Assembly (NCBI RefSeq): GCF_009905545.1
Contig: NZ_JAAALB010000002.1
Span: 281,764-345,763 of the forward strand
DNA length: 64,000 nt
From: Cellulophaga sp. BC115SP
Lineage (GTDB): Bacteria > Bacteroidota > Bacteroidia > Cytophagales > Spirosomataceae
Direction: 5' to 3'
Notes under the pieces: model-generated
The model's database searches: none
What the model was told of the DNA's origin: nothing
The model's input: only the letters and a program-made list of their open reading frames with translations
Position numbers and translations under genes: made by a program
Shown: piece after piece, positions 55,582 through 64,000 of the stretch
Layout of the letters: each line of letters begins with the position of its first letter
How positions within the stretch are numbered: position 1 is the first letter of the stretch

Positions 55582-56640
55582 TTAAGATACGTACATTTGA
55601 CAATGACTCAAAATCAGCTCGTCAAATTGTTTTTTCTGATTGGCATCAAAACCAATTTGAATAGGCAAATAATAAAAAAGGTGCTGTTTATCAGGAAAGT
55701 CTGCCAGCAATGGTTTTATTTTCACCATGTCTTTTTCTGTCATTAAAACGCCTTTGGCTCCTATTTCTGCTTTTTCAAGTATTACTAAAACTTTTTCAAT
55801 ATCGGCTTTAGTATAAGAGTAATGATCGTGGTAAACGATATTTTCAATGATTTCAAAGGTAGCTTTTGCATAATTTTCAAACAATTGAGGTTGTGCAATA
55901 CCCGACAGCAATACTACCTTCTTTGGTATTTGGAGCACCCAGTCATCTATGCAAGAAGTAACTTCACCGTATTGAATTGTCGAAAAAAACACTGGACTAG
56001 CTTCATTCAAATATGGCTTGAGTTTTTGGATAAAACCTTGTTGCTGTGCTTTCCCAAGATTGTCTGGACATTTGGACACAATCACAATATCAGCTCGCTT
56101 CAGTCCAGTTCTGTTTTCGCGCAAGCGTCCCGCAGGAAAAGGGAAATCTTTAAAAATAGGTCTTTGAAAATCAATCAAAACGATATTTAGGGATGGCTTG
56201 ATGGCTCTATGCTGAAAAGCGTCGTCTAGCACGATTACCTCAGGATGTACTCCTGTCATAAGTTCGGATACGCCTAAAACTCTTTTTTCGGAAACGGCTA
56301 CAGAAATTTGATGTCCAAATTTTTGATAAAATTGCATAGGTTCATCGCCAAGGTCTTCCGCTGTAGAATGTGGATTTGCTAACAGATACCCCTTTGTTTT
56401 ACGACCATAGCCTCTACTCAAAGTTGCGAGTAAATAGTAAGGTTGTAATAGTCGAATCAAGTATTCGACATGGGGACTTTTGCCTGTTCCACCAACGGTA
56501 ATATTGCCAACATTGATGATGGGTAAATCAAAAGATTTTGACGATTTTATTCCCCAATCAAAAAGTAGATTTCTGAAAGAGGTAATCCAACCATATAATA
56601 TCGAAAAAGGTCGCAACAGACCTATTAGTATAATATTCAT
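55582..56640 (-). CDS. lpxK: Tetraacyldisaccharide 4'-kinase LpxK
   Basis: 352 residues. An N-terminal hydrophobic helix (IILIGLLRPFSILYGWITSF) anchors it to the inner membrane; the P-loop is NITVGGTGKSP (Lys near 57). Further motifs: LSRGYGRKTKGYL, DLGDEPMQFY and VLDDAFQHR, which holds conserved catalytic and metal residues. It phosphorylates the lipid A disaccharide at 4'. It stands alone, ending 51 bases before the porin start. Confidence 0.95.
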   Translation of the reverse strand: MNIILIGLLRPFSILYGWITSFRNLLFDWGIKSSKSFDLPIINVGNITVGGTGKSPHVEYLIRLLQPYYLLATLSRGYGRKTKGYLLANPHSTAEDLGDEPMQFYQKFGHQISVAVSEKRVLGVSELMTGVHPEVIVLDDAFQHRAIKPSLNIVLIDFQRPIFKDFPFPAGRLRENRTGLKRADIVIVSKCPDNLGKAQQQGFIQKLKPYLNEASPVFFSTIQYGEVTSCIDDWVLQIPKKVVLLSGIAQPQLFENYAKATFEIIENIVYHDHYSYTKADIEKVLVILEKAEIGAKGVLMTEKDMVKIKPLLADFPDKQHLFYYLPIQIGFDANQKKQFDELILSHCQMYVS

Positions 56641-56807
56641 AAGTTAATTGAACATCGATTTTTAAATAAATTCAATTATTTGACCGATTTTACAAGACAA
56701 AATTCTGAAAGAGTAACGACTTTTTACTAATTTCACCTCCCTTTTAAGAAAGTTTAACGAGTAACTGGCAAAACAATTTTAGACAATATTCTAAAAGTCA
56801 ATTCATT

Positions 56808-56851
56808 ACAAAGTAAAAAAATCGTAAATTGTTTTTTAATTTTTACTTTGT
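56808..56851. repeat. Inverted repeat ACAAAGTAAAAA / TTTTTACTTTGT
   Basis: Perfect 12-bp arms (56808-56819, 56840-56851) in the divergent spacer between lpxK and menC. As the genes diverge, it is not a terminator of either. Confidence 0.55.
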
Positions 56852-56894
56852 AGCCACGCCAAGTAGATTTTCGCAGGGCTTCTAAAAGAGCTTT

Positions 56895-57014
56895 ATGATA
56901 ATTGAAGAATTTATTATTCAACCTCTAAGGTCTTCACATTATCCGCCTTTTTCCAATATAATTGTCATCAACCAAACGGGGCATTCTCCTATTTGCGTCC
57001 TTATTAATACATAA
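56895..57014 (+). CDS. Possible 39-residue upstream ORF before menC
   Basis: An ATG-to-TAA frame of 39 codons (starts MIIEEFIIQPLRSS, ends ICVLINT) whose stop lies two bases before the menC ATG. The tight spacing suggests translational coupling, but no family is recognised and a chance frame is possible. The rest of 56641-56894 has no gene. Confidence 0.25.
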   Translation: MIIEEFIIQPLRSSHYPPFSNIIVINQTGHSPICVLINT

Positions 57015-57016
57015 AA

Positions 57017-58111
57017 ATGAGTCTCAAAGCGGTCTTTTCAAAACATACACTCCACTTCAAGTTTGAAGCAGGAACGTCGAGGGGTGTTCTAACAGAAAAA
57101 GATAGTTATTTTATTAAAATTTTTGATACCGAAAACCCTCATGTTTTCGGTTTGGGAGAATGTGCGCCTTTGAAAGGATTGAGCATCGACGACCGACCAG
57201 ATTTTGAGCTTCAATTATTGAGCATCTGCGAGTATTTTAATACGCTTGACCTAGAAGTTTTTTCTTGGAATTTGAGCATTATCTTAGACCAAGTTCTTGA
57301 CAAATCCTTCCCTTCTATAGTTTTTGGTTTCGAAACTGCCATGTTAGACTTACTAAATGGTGGGAAAAGGGTCATTTATGACAATGGTTTTCATCAAAAC
57401 CAACGTAATTTGCCTATCAACGGGCTAATATGGATGGGCGATAAAGAGTTTATGCTTCGACAGATTGATGAAAAGCTAGCGGCGGGCTATACAACGATCA
57501 AAATGAAAGTTGGTGCGATTGATTTTGAAAAAGAATGTGAGTTGTTGGGTTATATCCGTAAGCATTTTTCCAAAGATGAAATCACCCTACGTGTAGACGC
57601 CAATGGTGCGTTTGGCTTTGATACGGCACTCGAAAAACTCAAGCGATTGTCCGAATATGAGCTTCATTCTATTGAACAACCCATCAAACAAGGGAATACC
57701 GAAATCATGGCTGAGTTATGCCAAACTTCGCCACTTCCTATTGCACTCGACGAGGAATTAATCGGCATGAAGGAATATCCTGAGAAGTATAAATTACTCA
57801 AAAAAATTATGCCTCAATATATTATCCTCAAACCATCACTAGTGGGAGGATTTCAACAATGTAGAGAGTGGATAGAAAATGCCAACCGACTTAAGATTGG
57901 TTGGTGGATGACCTCAGCGCTTGAGTCAAATGTTGGACTTAATGCTATTACACAGTTTGCTGCCGAATTTGCCAACCCTCTTCCGCAAGGATTGGGTACA
58001 GGACAACTTTATCATAACAATATTCCTTCACCTTTGGTTATAGAAAAAGGATTCATGACTTATCAAGCCGAAAAACCTTGGGATTTATCTATTCTTAACT
58101 TTTTGGTATAG
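57017..58111 (+). CDS. menC: o-Succinylbenzoate synthase MenC
   Basis: 364 residues of the enolase superfamily. Key motifs: INGLIWMG, TTIKMKVGAIDFEKE (catalytic Lys near 161), LRVDANGAF (metal Asp), SIEQPI (metal Glu), IALDEELIG (metal Asp), YIILKPSLVGGF (second catalytic Lys near 271) and MTSALESNVGLNAITQFA, which is typical of MenC. It dehydrates SHCHC to o-succinylbenzoate in menaquinone synthesis. Dipeptide epimerases share the fold, but the TSALESNVGLNA run favours MenC. No other men genes lie in the window. Confidence 0.82.
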   Translation: MSLKAVFSKHTLHFKFEAGTSRGVLTEKDSYFIKIFDTENPHVFGLGECAPLKGLSIDDRPDFELQLLSICEYFNTLDLEVFSWNLSIILDQVLDKSFPSIVFGFETAMLDLLNGGKRVIYDNGFHQNQRNLPINGLIWMGDKEFMLRQIDEKLAAGYTTIKMKVGAIDFEKECELLGYIRKHFSKDEITLRVDANGAFGFDTALEKLKRLSEYELHSIEQPIKQGNTEIMAELCQTSPLPIALDEELIGMKEYPEKYKLLKKIMPQYIILKPSLVGGFQQCREWIENANRLKIGWWMTSALESNVGLNAITQFAAEFANPLPQGLGTGQLYHNNIPSPLVIEKGFMTYQAEKPWDLSILNFLV

Positions 58112-58262
58112 ACGATTCAGCGAAATTTTTCAATTTATGCTATTAGGTTAAAGGTCATTTGTTATTTTTGTGAAATTTCTTTTATCTCAAGTATCTTAAA
58201 AAACTTGAAATAACACCCGAACCTAGTTTCGGAAAAAGTCAAAACACGAAACATTCCCAACA

Positions 58263-58667
58263 ATGGATTTGCAAAAATTAGACGAAGCTTTACTAGCCCT
58301 ATTCGAGAAAAGAGTAGAATTGAGCCAAATGGGCTACGACCACGCTAGCTATGATGACATTGAAGAAGAACTTCACGATTTGGAAGATGACTTCAACGAC
58401 GAATATGGAGACTTTTTAGAAGGAATCTTGAAAGAAGTACACGATGAATATTGTCCAGAGTCTGACGTATTATTACCAACAGCTTACCTAGCGAAGAAAT
58501 TCGTAGTAACTGCCGATGGTGCGATTGAAGTCGGAAGAGATGCAGGTGTTGAAGTGGAGTTTGTTGACGATCCAGCCGCAAATGCTCGTCTGATATTGTT
58601 ACCTAGTCCTACTCGCATCGTATTTATCGTAGGAAAACAAAAGAAAATCGTTTGGAAAGCAGAATAG
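58263..58667 (+). CDS. Small acidic protein of unknown function
   Basis: 134 residues, no signal peptide or transmembrane helix. The first 60 residues are acidic and helical (YDDIEEELHDLEDDFNDEYG); the rest is strand-rich (GAIEVGRDAGVEVEFV, ARLILLPSPTRIVFIVGKQK). The good coding quality and clean ATG suggest a real gene. Likely a lineage-conserved cytoplasmic protein; no family recognised. Confidence 0.75.
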   Translation: MDLQKLDEALLALFEKRVELSQMGYDHASYDDIEEELHDLEDDFNDEYGDFLEGILKEVHDEYCPESDVLLPTAYLAKKFVVTADGAIEVGRDAGVEVEFVDDPAANARLILLPSPTRIVFIVGKQKKIVWKAE

Positions 58668-58727
58668 AACCTAGGGTTACAATAATGAGAACGATTAAAA
58701 TTTCTTTTTAACCAAAACAGATTCCCA

Positions 58728-59531
58728 TTGCGTAACTTCAAATTAATCAGCACATTAGTTGCTTCTATTTTCTTGACAACAGCATTTATGGTAGAAGATT
58801 TCAAGGCATTGCAATTGAAATATGAACGAGTACAAACCGCTTATGACCAAAAATCAGAAGCGGTTTTTGCTTTATTGGCCTCCAAACATTTACAACCCAG
58901 CCAATTGGAATTGTATTTCAGAGCCATTAAAAATGAAAAAATAGTAGAAATTTGGGGTAGAAATCTTGGAGAAGAGCAATTTCGACATATAACTGATTAT
59001 GCATTTGCAGGCTATTGCGGGTCGTTAGGTCCCAAAAGAAAAGAGGGTGATATGCAAATTCCTGAAGGGCTTTATCATATCAATCGCTTTAATCCCATGA
59101 GTAGTTTTTATCTCTCGTTAGGATTAAATTACCCAAATGAAGCTGATCGAATTTTGAGTAACAAACTTAAACCAGGCTCAGATATATTCATCCATGGCAC
59201 CAATGTAACTTCAGGTTGTATTCCTATTACCGACGACAAAATAAAAGAGGTATATATCTTGGCCATTGAAGCTAGAAATGCTGGTCAAGAAAAAATCCCA
59301 GTCGACATTTTCCCTGCAAGACTGGATGAGAAATCGTTTGAGGAGTTAAAAACGTACAGTAAAAGTCCAGAATACATCGAATATTGGCGTCCTTGGCTTG
59401 GCAACAAAGTCATCAATAGCGATGCCATGCAACAATTTTGGGCACAACTCCAACCACGTTATCAGTATTTTGAAACTCACAAACAACTCAAGACATTTAA
59501 GGTAACAGGAAATGGGAAATATGTTTATTGA
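58728..59531 (+). CDS. L,D-transpeptidase (YkuD) family protein
   Basis: 267 residues from a TTG at 58728. No upstream ATG exists before the in-frame stop at 58686, and the TTG start gives a signal peptide (RNFKLISTLVASIFLTTAFM); the next ATG (58788) would remove it. The YkuD domain (about 80-205) has the active-site motif FIHGTNVTSGCIPI: His near 156 and Cys near 164. It links or cleaves peptidoglycan stems in the periplasm, or attaches proteins to the wall. It follows the small acidic protein gene by 60 bases on the same strand. Confidence 0.88.
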   Translation: MRNFKLISTLVASIFLTTAFMVEDFKALQLKYERVQTAYDQKSEAVFALLASKHLQPSQLELYFRAIKNEKIVEIWGRNLGEEQFRHITDYAFAGYCGSLGPKRKEGDMQIPEGLYHINRFNPMSSFYLSLGLNYPNEADRILSNKLKPGSDIFIHGTNVTSGCIPITDDKIKEVYILAIEARNAGQEKIPVDIFPARLDEKSFEELKTYSKSPEYIEYWRPWLGNKVINSDAMQQFWAQLQPRYQYFETHKQLKTFKVTGNGKYVY

Positions 59532-59868
59532 TAATTTGAAAATTTGGTGATTTGAAGATTTGAAAATGATTTTCTAGAGAGATAGCGTGTTAAGAAATGA
59601 TACGTGCCTGATATTAAAAAAGACTGCTTAAACTTTCTTAAAATTGCTTGCGTCAGCAATGAATTTATACTGTTTGAGCGAAGCGAGTTTATAAATTCTT
59701 GATTCTTCGTCTTACTTTTTGTATCAAGACAAAAAGTAAGACGAAGAATCAATCAATATAATATGTCTTTTGAAAAGTTTAAACAGCTTCAACATCATTA
59801 TCAATTTGATCAAAGTTTGTAATCAATTTTCAAATGCTCCATTTTCAAATCACCAAATTTTCAAATTA
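59532..59868. repeat. Nested palindromes spanning the whole spacer
   Basis: Outer arms 59532-59556 and 59844-59868 are perfect 25-bp complements (begin TAATTTGAAAATTTGG). Inside lie ATTGC/GCAAT (59643-59660), GAATTTATA/TATAAATTC (59661-59669, 59690-59698) and a 24-bp perfect hairpin (59699-59722, 59729-59752, core CTTCGTCTTACTTTTTG). GCTTAAACTTTC (near 59627) faces GAAAAGTTTAAACAGC (near 59772). No gene fits the 337-base spacer between convergent genes. Confidence 0.85.
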
Positions 59869-59870
59869 CC

Positions 59871-60767
59871 CTACACCCACTCAATACCTTTTTTCAACAA
59901 CGAAAGTGTACGTTCTTCTTCAGAACCTTCTTCGGCTTGGTAGTTATAAACCCATTGAGCCATTGGAGGCATACTCATCAAAATAGATTCTGTACGGCCA
60001 TTGGTTTCCAACCCAAACTTCGTTCCACGGTCATGCACCAAATTGAACTCGACATAGCGACCACGACGAAGTGCCTGAAATTCCTTCTCACGCTCGGTAT
60101 AAGGAATATCCTTGTTCTTATTCATGTAATAGGTATAAATTGGGGCAAAAGCCTCCCCTATCGATTTCACAAACTCAAATAGCTGATTTTTATCTCTTGT
60201 TTCATCGACTTTTTGATAATCAAAGAAGATACCGCCGATACCACGTGTTTCATTACGATGAGTATTAAAGAAATAGTCGTCAGCCCATGTTCTAAATTTA
60301 GGGTAATACTCGACATTATGCTTATCACAAGCGTCCTTTAATTGCTGGTGAAACCATTGAGCATCCTCATCTACGATATAATGCGGAGTCAGGTCTATAC
60401 CACCACCAAACCAGAATACCCCGTTACTCATTTCGAAATAACGCACATTCATGTGAATAATTGGCACCATTGGACTTTGTGGATGAATAACGATAGATAC
60501 TCCAGTAGCAAAAAAATCTACTTTCTCTTTCAGCCCCATTGAAGCCAACATTTTCTCATGTAAGTCGCCCCATACTGCCGAGAACATAACGCCACCTTTT
60601 TCGATAACATTCCCTTTTTGAATCACTCGACTACGACCTCCGCCACCAGCTTCACGAATCCATAAATCTTCATGAAATTTAGCAGCACCATCCGCTTGTT
60701 CCAAAGCAGCACAAATTTGGTCTTGTAAACCTTCGAAGTATAGTTTTATTTCCTCTTTAGTAACCAT
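59871..60767 (-). CDS. hemF: Oxygen-dependent coproporphyrinogen III oxidase HemF
   Basis: 298 residues, the usual length. Motifs: GGGRSRVIQKGNVIEKGGVM split across the N-terminal signature, VHMNVRY-like (IIHMNVRYFEMSNG), WFGGGIDLTPHY, CDKHNVEYYPKFRTWAD, RGIGGIFFDYQ and GRYVEFNLVHDRGTKFGL. It oxidises two propionate side chains in haem synthesis, in the cytoplasm, using oxygen. Stand-alone gene with a promoter box 17 nt upstream of its start. Confidence 0.97.
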   Translation of the reverse strand: MVTKEEIKLYFEGLQDQICAALEQADGAAKFHEDLWIREAGGGGRSRVIQKGNVIEKGGVMFSAVWGDLHEKMLASMGLKEKVDFFATGVSIVIHPQSPMVPIIHMNVRYFEMSNGVFWFGGGIDLTPHYIVDEDAQWFHQQLKDACDKHNVEYYPKFRTWADDYFFNTHRNETRGIGGIFFDYQKVDETRDKNQLFEFVKSIGEAFAPIYTYYMNKNKDIPYTEREKEFQALRRGRYVEFNLVHDRGTKFGLETNGRTESILMSMPPMAQWVYNYQAEEGSEEERTLSLLKKGIEWV

Positions 60768-60783
60768 TTTATTGTTGTTTTTA

Positions 60784-60791
60784 CAAAGGTA
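60784..60791 (-). promoter_or_regulatory. hemF promoter -7 box
   Basis: The minus strand reads TACCTTTG (TAnnTTTG), 17 bases upstream of the ATG, giving a very short leader. No -33 element seen. Confidence 0.4.
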
Positions 60792-60925
60792 ATAGGCACA
60801 GAGTATTTTTTAGCGTTAAACTAAAAATTACCCTGTGCCTATTTTTACTTTGTTTAATACACCTTGCTTTCCAACTTGCAAAGCAAATTTATATTAGTGT
60901 TTTTCAAAAGTTTAAATCTTTAGTA

Positions 60926-63517
60926 TTAGTTCGTAGAGTCAGGTTTTACCTCGACACCACCACCAGTACCTCCGCCCAAAGAATCAGAAGAAACAGCAGT
61001 ACTATCGTTGCTAGAACGACTTTCGCCCCACCAGTTTCCAGTACAATTAAACTGTTTAGTGAATTTCTTTTGATCCAATTTTTCAAAAGGCACAGGATGG
61101 TATTGCTGTAAATCAGGATCTCCTTTCACTTTAAGCATAAACCTACGATACAACGGCATTGCTGTCTTGGAACCTTCTCCATAAGCCCCCGTTCGGAAGT
61201 GAATCGAGCGGTCATCACCTCCGACCCATACCCCAGTGACGAGATTGGCGGTCATCCCCATAAACCAGCCATCAGAGTGGTTAGAAGTAGTTCCCGTTTT
61301 ACCTGCAAATGCTGGAGCATATCGATTCTTTTCTGGTAATAATTTAGCACCATCGCCCCACAACAAACTACTACCTGTACCACCTTCGTAGATGGTTCCT
61401 TGTAACATGTTAAGTAATAATTGCGCAGATTCTTTTTTAATAACTCTCTTAATCTGAGCATCAAAATGTTGGATTACATTACCATTTTGATCTTGAATTT
61501 CAGAAACCAATAAAGGTTCAGCATGAATACCTTCGTTCACAAAAGCAGAATAAGCTCCTACCATTTCATACAAAGACACATCAAAAGAACCTAAGCCAAT
61601 AGAAGCCACTGGGCGTAATGGACTTTCGATACCCATTTGCTTGGCATAATACATAACAGTATCTGCCCCAACTTCATCAGTCAATCTAGCAGTAATAGAG
61701 TTGATAGATTTTGCCAACGCACGCTTGATAGGCATAGTTTGATAGCTAAAATGCCCATCTGCATTGTTTGGGCGCCAAAGCTTCATTTCTCCTTTTTCTT
61801 CTACTTCTATTTCGAAAGGTTCATCCTTCATTTCATAACAAGGAGAAAGATCTTTCGGTCCATCAATAGCAGCGGTATATACAAAAGGCTTGAAAGTTGA
61901 ACCAGGCTGACGCTTTCCTTGACGAACGTGGTCATACTTGAAATACTTAAAATCTAGTCCACCTACCCATGCTTTGATATGTCCCGTAAAAGGGTCCATG
62001 GTCATCATCCCTGCTTGCAAGAACTTCTTGTAGTATTGAATAGAGTCGTAAGGAGTGATTTCCATTTGCTCTTCGCCACCTGTATTTCTTGAATACACCC
62101 ACATCTTACGCTTCACTTTCTTCATATAATGCCAAACCGAATCTTGATTGGTAGGAAAACGTTTTACCAAAGATTTATAATATTCGGTACGCTTGGCTAC
62201 GGTATCGATAAACCCAGGGATTTCATTTCCTTTTTCGTCCACCCAAGGATTTTTACCTGACCAGTGTCCATCAAAAGTTTTCTGAATATTACGCATCCCT
62301 TCCGAAACAGCATCCTCAGCGTAGGTTTGCAAACGAGAATCAATTGTAGTAATAATTTTTAGACCATCCCGATACAAGTCTAATTCAATTTCATTTTTTG
62401 CAGCCCATTCGGTTAGGTATTTGGCAACAGCTACTTTGAAATAATTACCAGTCCCATCATAAGGCGATTCCTCATGCTCTTTCAAAACAATAGGTAATGT
62501 TGCCAACGAATCATACTGTGTTTGCTTTAAGAAGCCATATTTTACCATTTGAGACAAAACTACATTTCTTCTTTTCCAAGACTTGTTTTCATCCAAAGGT
62601 TTATTTTTATACTTGATTGGATTATAAGTAGTTGTAGCTTTTTGCATACCAACCAACACAGCTGCTTCTTGAATATTTAAGCTATCTGGAGAAGTATTAA
62701 AATAACGCTTAGCAGCCACCTTAATTCCGTAAGAATTACTGCCAAAATCTACCGTATTTAAGTACCACAAAATGATTTCGTCCTTAGTGTAATAACGCTC
62801 CAATTTAATAGCGGTAAGCCATTCCTTTGTCTTAATAATCAAAGTTTTTACTCCTGGAATCACTCCTAGCAAGCCTTTTTTAGCAATTCCTTCTTTTTTA
62901 CGAGTTTTAAAAAGATTTTTGGCCAACTGCTGAGTAATAGTACTACCACCTCCACGTTCACCACCTTTCAAAATACCAACAGCTACACCAAACATAGCAC
63001 GATAATCAATCCCCGAATGCTCATAAAAACGGGCATCTTCAGTTGCAATCAAAGCTTTTACTAAATAAGGAGAAAGCTCTTTGTAGTTTTTGATAGGCGT
63101 TCTATTTTCTTGAAAAAACTTACCCAATAATACACCATCAGCAGAGTATATCTCAGAAGACTGTGAAAGCTTGGGGTTTTGTAGTTCGCCTACGGAAGGC
63201 ATCTCCCCTGTAAGCCATAAAAAGTTATTTTCAATCGTGAAAATAAAGAAAACTCCTGCAAAGACTGTCCAAGCAAAAGCCTTCCAAAGTTTACGTACTA
63301 CAAGATAGTATTGAGCATCTTTATCTACTCCAAGTGAATCGAGCAGTTGATTTTTCTTTTCTTCGTATTGTTCTTGAGCCGAGTTAAATTGTTGATAGAA
63401 AGCAGCGAGTTTCTGTTTACCAAGGACTTTCTCTAATAATAGGTTTGGCAAAAACCAAATCAGTCGAAAAAGTTTAACTCCAAGATTTTTAAGGAATTGA
63501 CCTATTTTATTTATCAT
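60926..63517 (-). CDS. Bifunctional class A penicillin-binding protein (PBP1A-like)
   Basis: 863 residues. A cytoplasmic, partly coiled N-terminus (1-72) is followed by one transmembrane helix (about 73-96, FAWTVFAGVFFIFTI). The glycosyltransferase domain (GT51, about 115-320) has ATEDARFYEHSGID with the catalytic Glu, and GGSTITQQLAKN. The transpeptidase domain (about 430-790) has the active Ser in QPGSTFKPFVY (near 544), SINS, and AGKTGTTSNHSDGWF. Its Gly/Ser-rich tail (SDSLGGGTGGG) is probably disordered. It polymerises and crosslinks peptidoglycan. Stand-alone gene. Confidence 0.96.
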   Translation of the reverse strand: MINKIGQFLKNLGVKLFRLIWFLPNLLLEKVLGKQKLAAFYQQFNSAQEQYEEKKNQLLDSLGVDKDAQYYLVVRKLWKAFAWTVFAGVFFIFTIENNFLWLTGEMPSVGELQNPKLSQSSEIYSADGVLLGKFFQENRTPIKNYKELSPYLVKALIATEDARFYEHSGIDYRAMFGVAVGILKGGERGGGSTITQQLAKNLFKTRKKEGIAKKGLLGVIPGVKTLIIKTKEWLTAIKLERYYTKDEIILWYLNTVDFGSNSYGIKVAAKRYFNTSPDSLNIQEAAVLVGMQKATTTYNPIKYKNKPLDENKSWKRRNVVLSQMVKYGFLKQTQYDSLATLPIVLKEHEESPYDGTGNYFKVAVAKYLTEWAAKNEIELDLYRDGLKIITTIDSRLQTYAEDAVSEGMRNIQKTFDGHWSGKNPWVDEKGNEIPGFIDTVAKRTEYYKSLVKRFPTNQDSVWHYMKKVKRKMWVYSRNTGGEEQMEITPYDSIQYYKKFLQAGMMTMDPFTGHIKAWVGGLDFKYFKYDHVRQGKRQPGSTFKPFVYTAAIDGPKDLSPCYEMKDEPFEIEVEEKGEMKLWRPNNADGHFSYQTMPIKRALAKSINSITARLTDEVGADTVMYYAKQMGIESPLRPVASIGLGSFDVSLYEMVGAYSAFVNEGIHAEPLLVSEIQDQNGNVIQHFDAQIKRVIKKESAQLLLNMLQGTIYEGGTGSSLLWGDGAKLLPEKNRYAPAFAGKTGTTSNHSDGWFMGMTANLVTGVWVGGDDRSIHFRTGAYGEGSKTAMPLYRRFMLKVKGDPDLQQYHPVPFEKLDQKKFTKQFNCTGNWWGESRSSNDSTAVSSDSLGGGTGGGVEVKPDSTN

Positions 63518-63884
63518 ATACTTTTCTGTCTGGGAAAAACGAATGACAAGTTACAATAAAAGTGGTAATACTTCCAAGTCTAAACGTAGCATTGAGGGTA
63601 TAATTTAAGCTCCTTTTAAGCTCATTTAACAAGAATATATTCTCAGACCAAAAATCCCTTTACCAACAGTCAGAAACAATCTCCGATAATTCTGCATGGG
63701 GCGCTTGCAAAAAGGTCACAGTTAGAAAAGAATTTACAGAAAAAAGCCAATAATATGCCAAAATCAATAATTGAGCTACTACCCCAAACATTTTTTTTAA
63801 TTTTTTTTTCACCCCTTATCTCCTTGAAAATCAAAGACAGGAGCTTTTCGCTCTTATTTTATTTTATTTTTTTTGCAGAACGAA
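63518..63884. other. Spacer with no gene recognised
   Basis: About 370 AT-rich bases, including long T-runs near 63790-63880, between the PBP gene start and the tRNA promoter. No coding region or hairpin of note was found. Confidence 0.5.
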
Positions 63885-63916
63885 TTTGGAGGCAAAGTAA
63901 AAAAGTACTAATTTTG
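63885..63916 (+). promoter_or_regulatory. tRNA-Ser promoter
   Basis: TTTG (63885-63888) and TAATTTTG (63909-63916) with 20 bases between them match the Bacteroidota -33/-7 promoter well. The tRNA begins 15 bases downstream. Confidence 0.75.
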
Positions 63917-63930
63917 CATCATCAAAACAC

Positions 63931-64000
63931 AGAGAGCTGGCAGAGTGGTCGATTGCGGCAGTCTTGAAAACTGTTGACTGTAACAGGTCCGGGGGTTCGA
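63931..64000 (+). tRNA. tRNA-Ser(TGA), cut at the window end
   Basis: Acceptor strand AGAGAGC (63931-63937), T8, D-arm GGCAGAGTGGTCGA, anticodon loop CTTGAAA with anticodon TGA (about 63964-63966), a long variable arm (TTGACTGTAACAGGTC) typical of serine tRNAs, and a T-arm start GGGGGTTCGA at the edge. The 3' acceptor strand lies outside the window. Confidence 0.93.

Noticed and set aside
59532..59870. CRISPR array
   Set aside because: The repeats are inverted and nested, not direct repeats with equal spacers.
63755..63967. 70-codon frame near the window end
   Set aside because: It runs through the tRNA-Ser promoter and into the tRNA itself.

Overview
The window is bacterial chromosome from a Bacteroidota species, most likely order Cytophagales. 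Several things point there: AT-rich DNA, promoters of the type TAnnTTTG, start regions without a clear Shine-Dalgarno sequence, a SusC/SusD pair, secreted proteins ending in type IX secretion (T9SS) sorting domains, lipoproteins, an AddB-like nuclease, a putative porin, MiaE and a Bacteroidota-type MenC. The genus cannot be fixed from the sequence alone. No prophage, insertion sequence, rRNA operon or CRISPR array was seen.

Layout. 0.06-8.9 kb: a Hef-like homing-endonuclease relative, a T9SS-exported beta-helix protein, a multi-PAS hybrid histidine kinase, a lipoprotein and a small exported protein. 9.2-14.6 kb: a three-part membrane/GMC oxidoreductase fusion and a beta-propeller lipoprotein. 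14.7-20.7 kb: an extracytoplasmic TPR-CHAT (caspase-like) protein, a secreted protein of unknown function, a LytTR regulator, and an ECF-type sigma factor overlapping a membrane TPR protein that is probably its anti-sigma factor. 20.8-39.0 kb: a beta-mannan utilisation locus. 39.2-43.2 kb: a BNR_4-type secreted protein, a family 1 pectate lyase and a Spy-like protein. 43.4-64 kb: mostly housekeeping genes (aldo/keto reductase, LacI regulator, mnmE, SCP2 protein, MpaB-like oxygenase, FKBP isomerase, AddB-like nuclease, miaE, porin, lpxK, menC, L,D-transpeptidase, hemF, PBP1A) and the first 70 nt of a tRNA-Ser(TGA) cut by the window edge.

The mannan locus reads as a pathway. SusC/SusD and a surface glycan-binding lipoprotein bind and import oligosaccharide. 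A GH26 mannanase, a GH5-like T9SS enzyme and a SGNH acetylesterase cut and deacetylate the polymer. An SSS-family symporter takes products across the inner membrane. A cellobiose 2-epimerase-like protein turns mannobiose into mannosyl-glucose, which a GH130 phosphorylase splits with phosphate. A divergent AraC regulator is the likely switch.

Two things stand out. First, the CHAT protease-like protein, sigma factor and TPR anti-sigma candidate suggest a caspase-triggered sigma-release signalling module. Second, the intergenic spaces are unusually rich in dispersed palindromes, often nested inside each other, belonging to several recurring families that are not explained by simple transcription termination.
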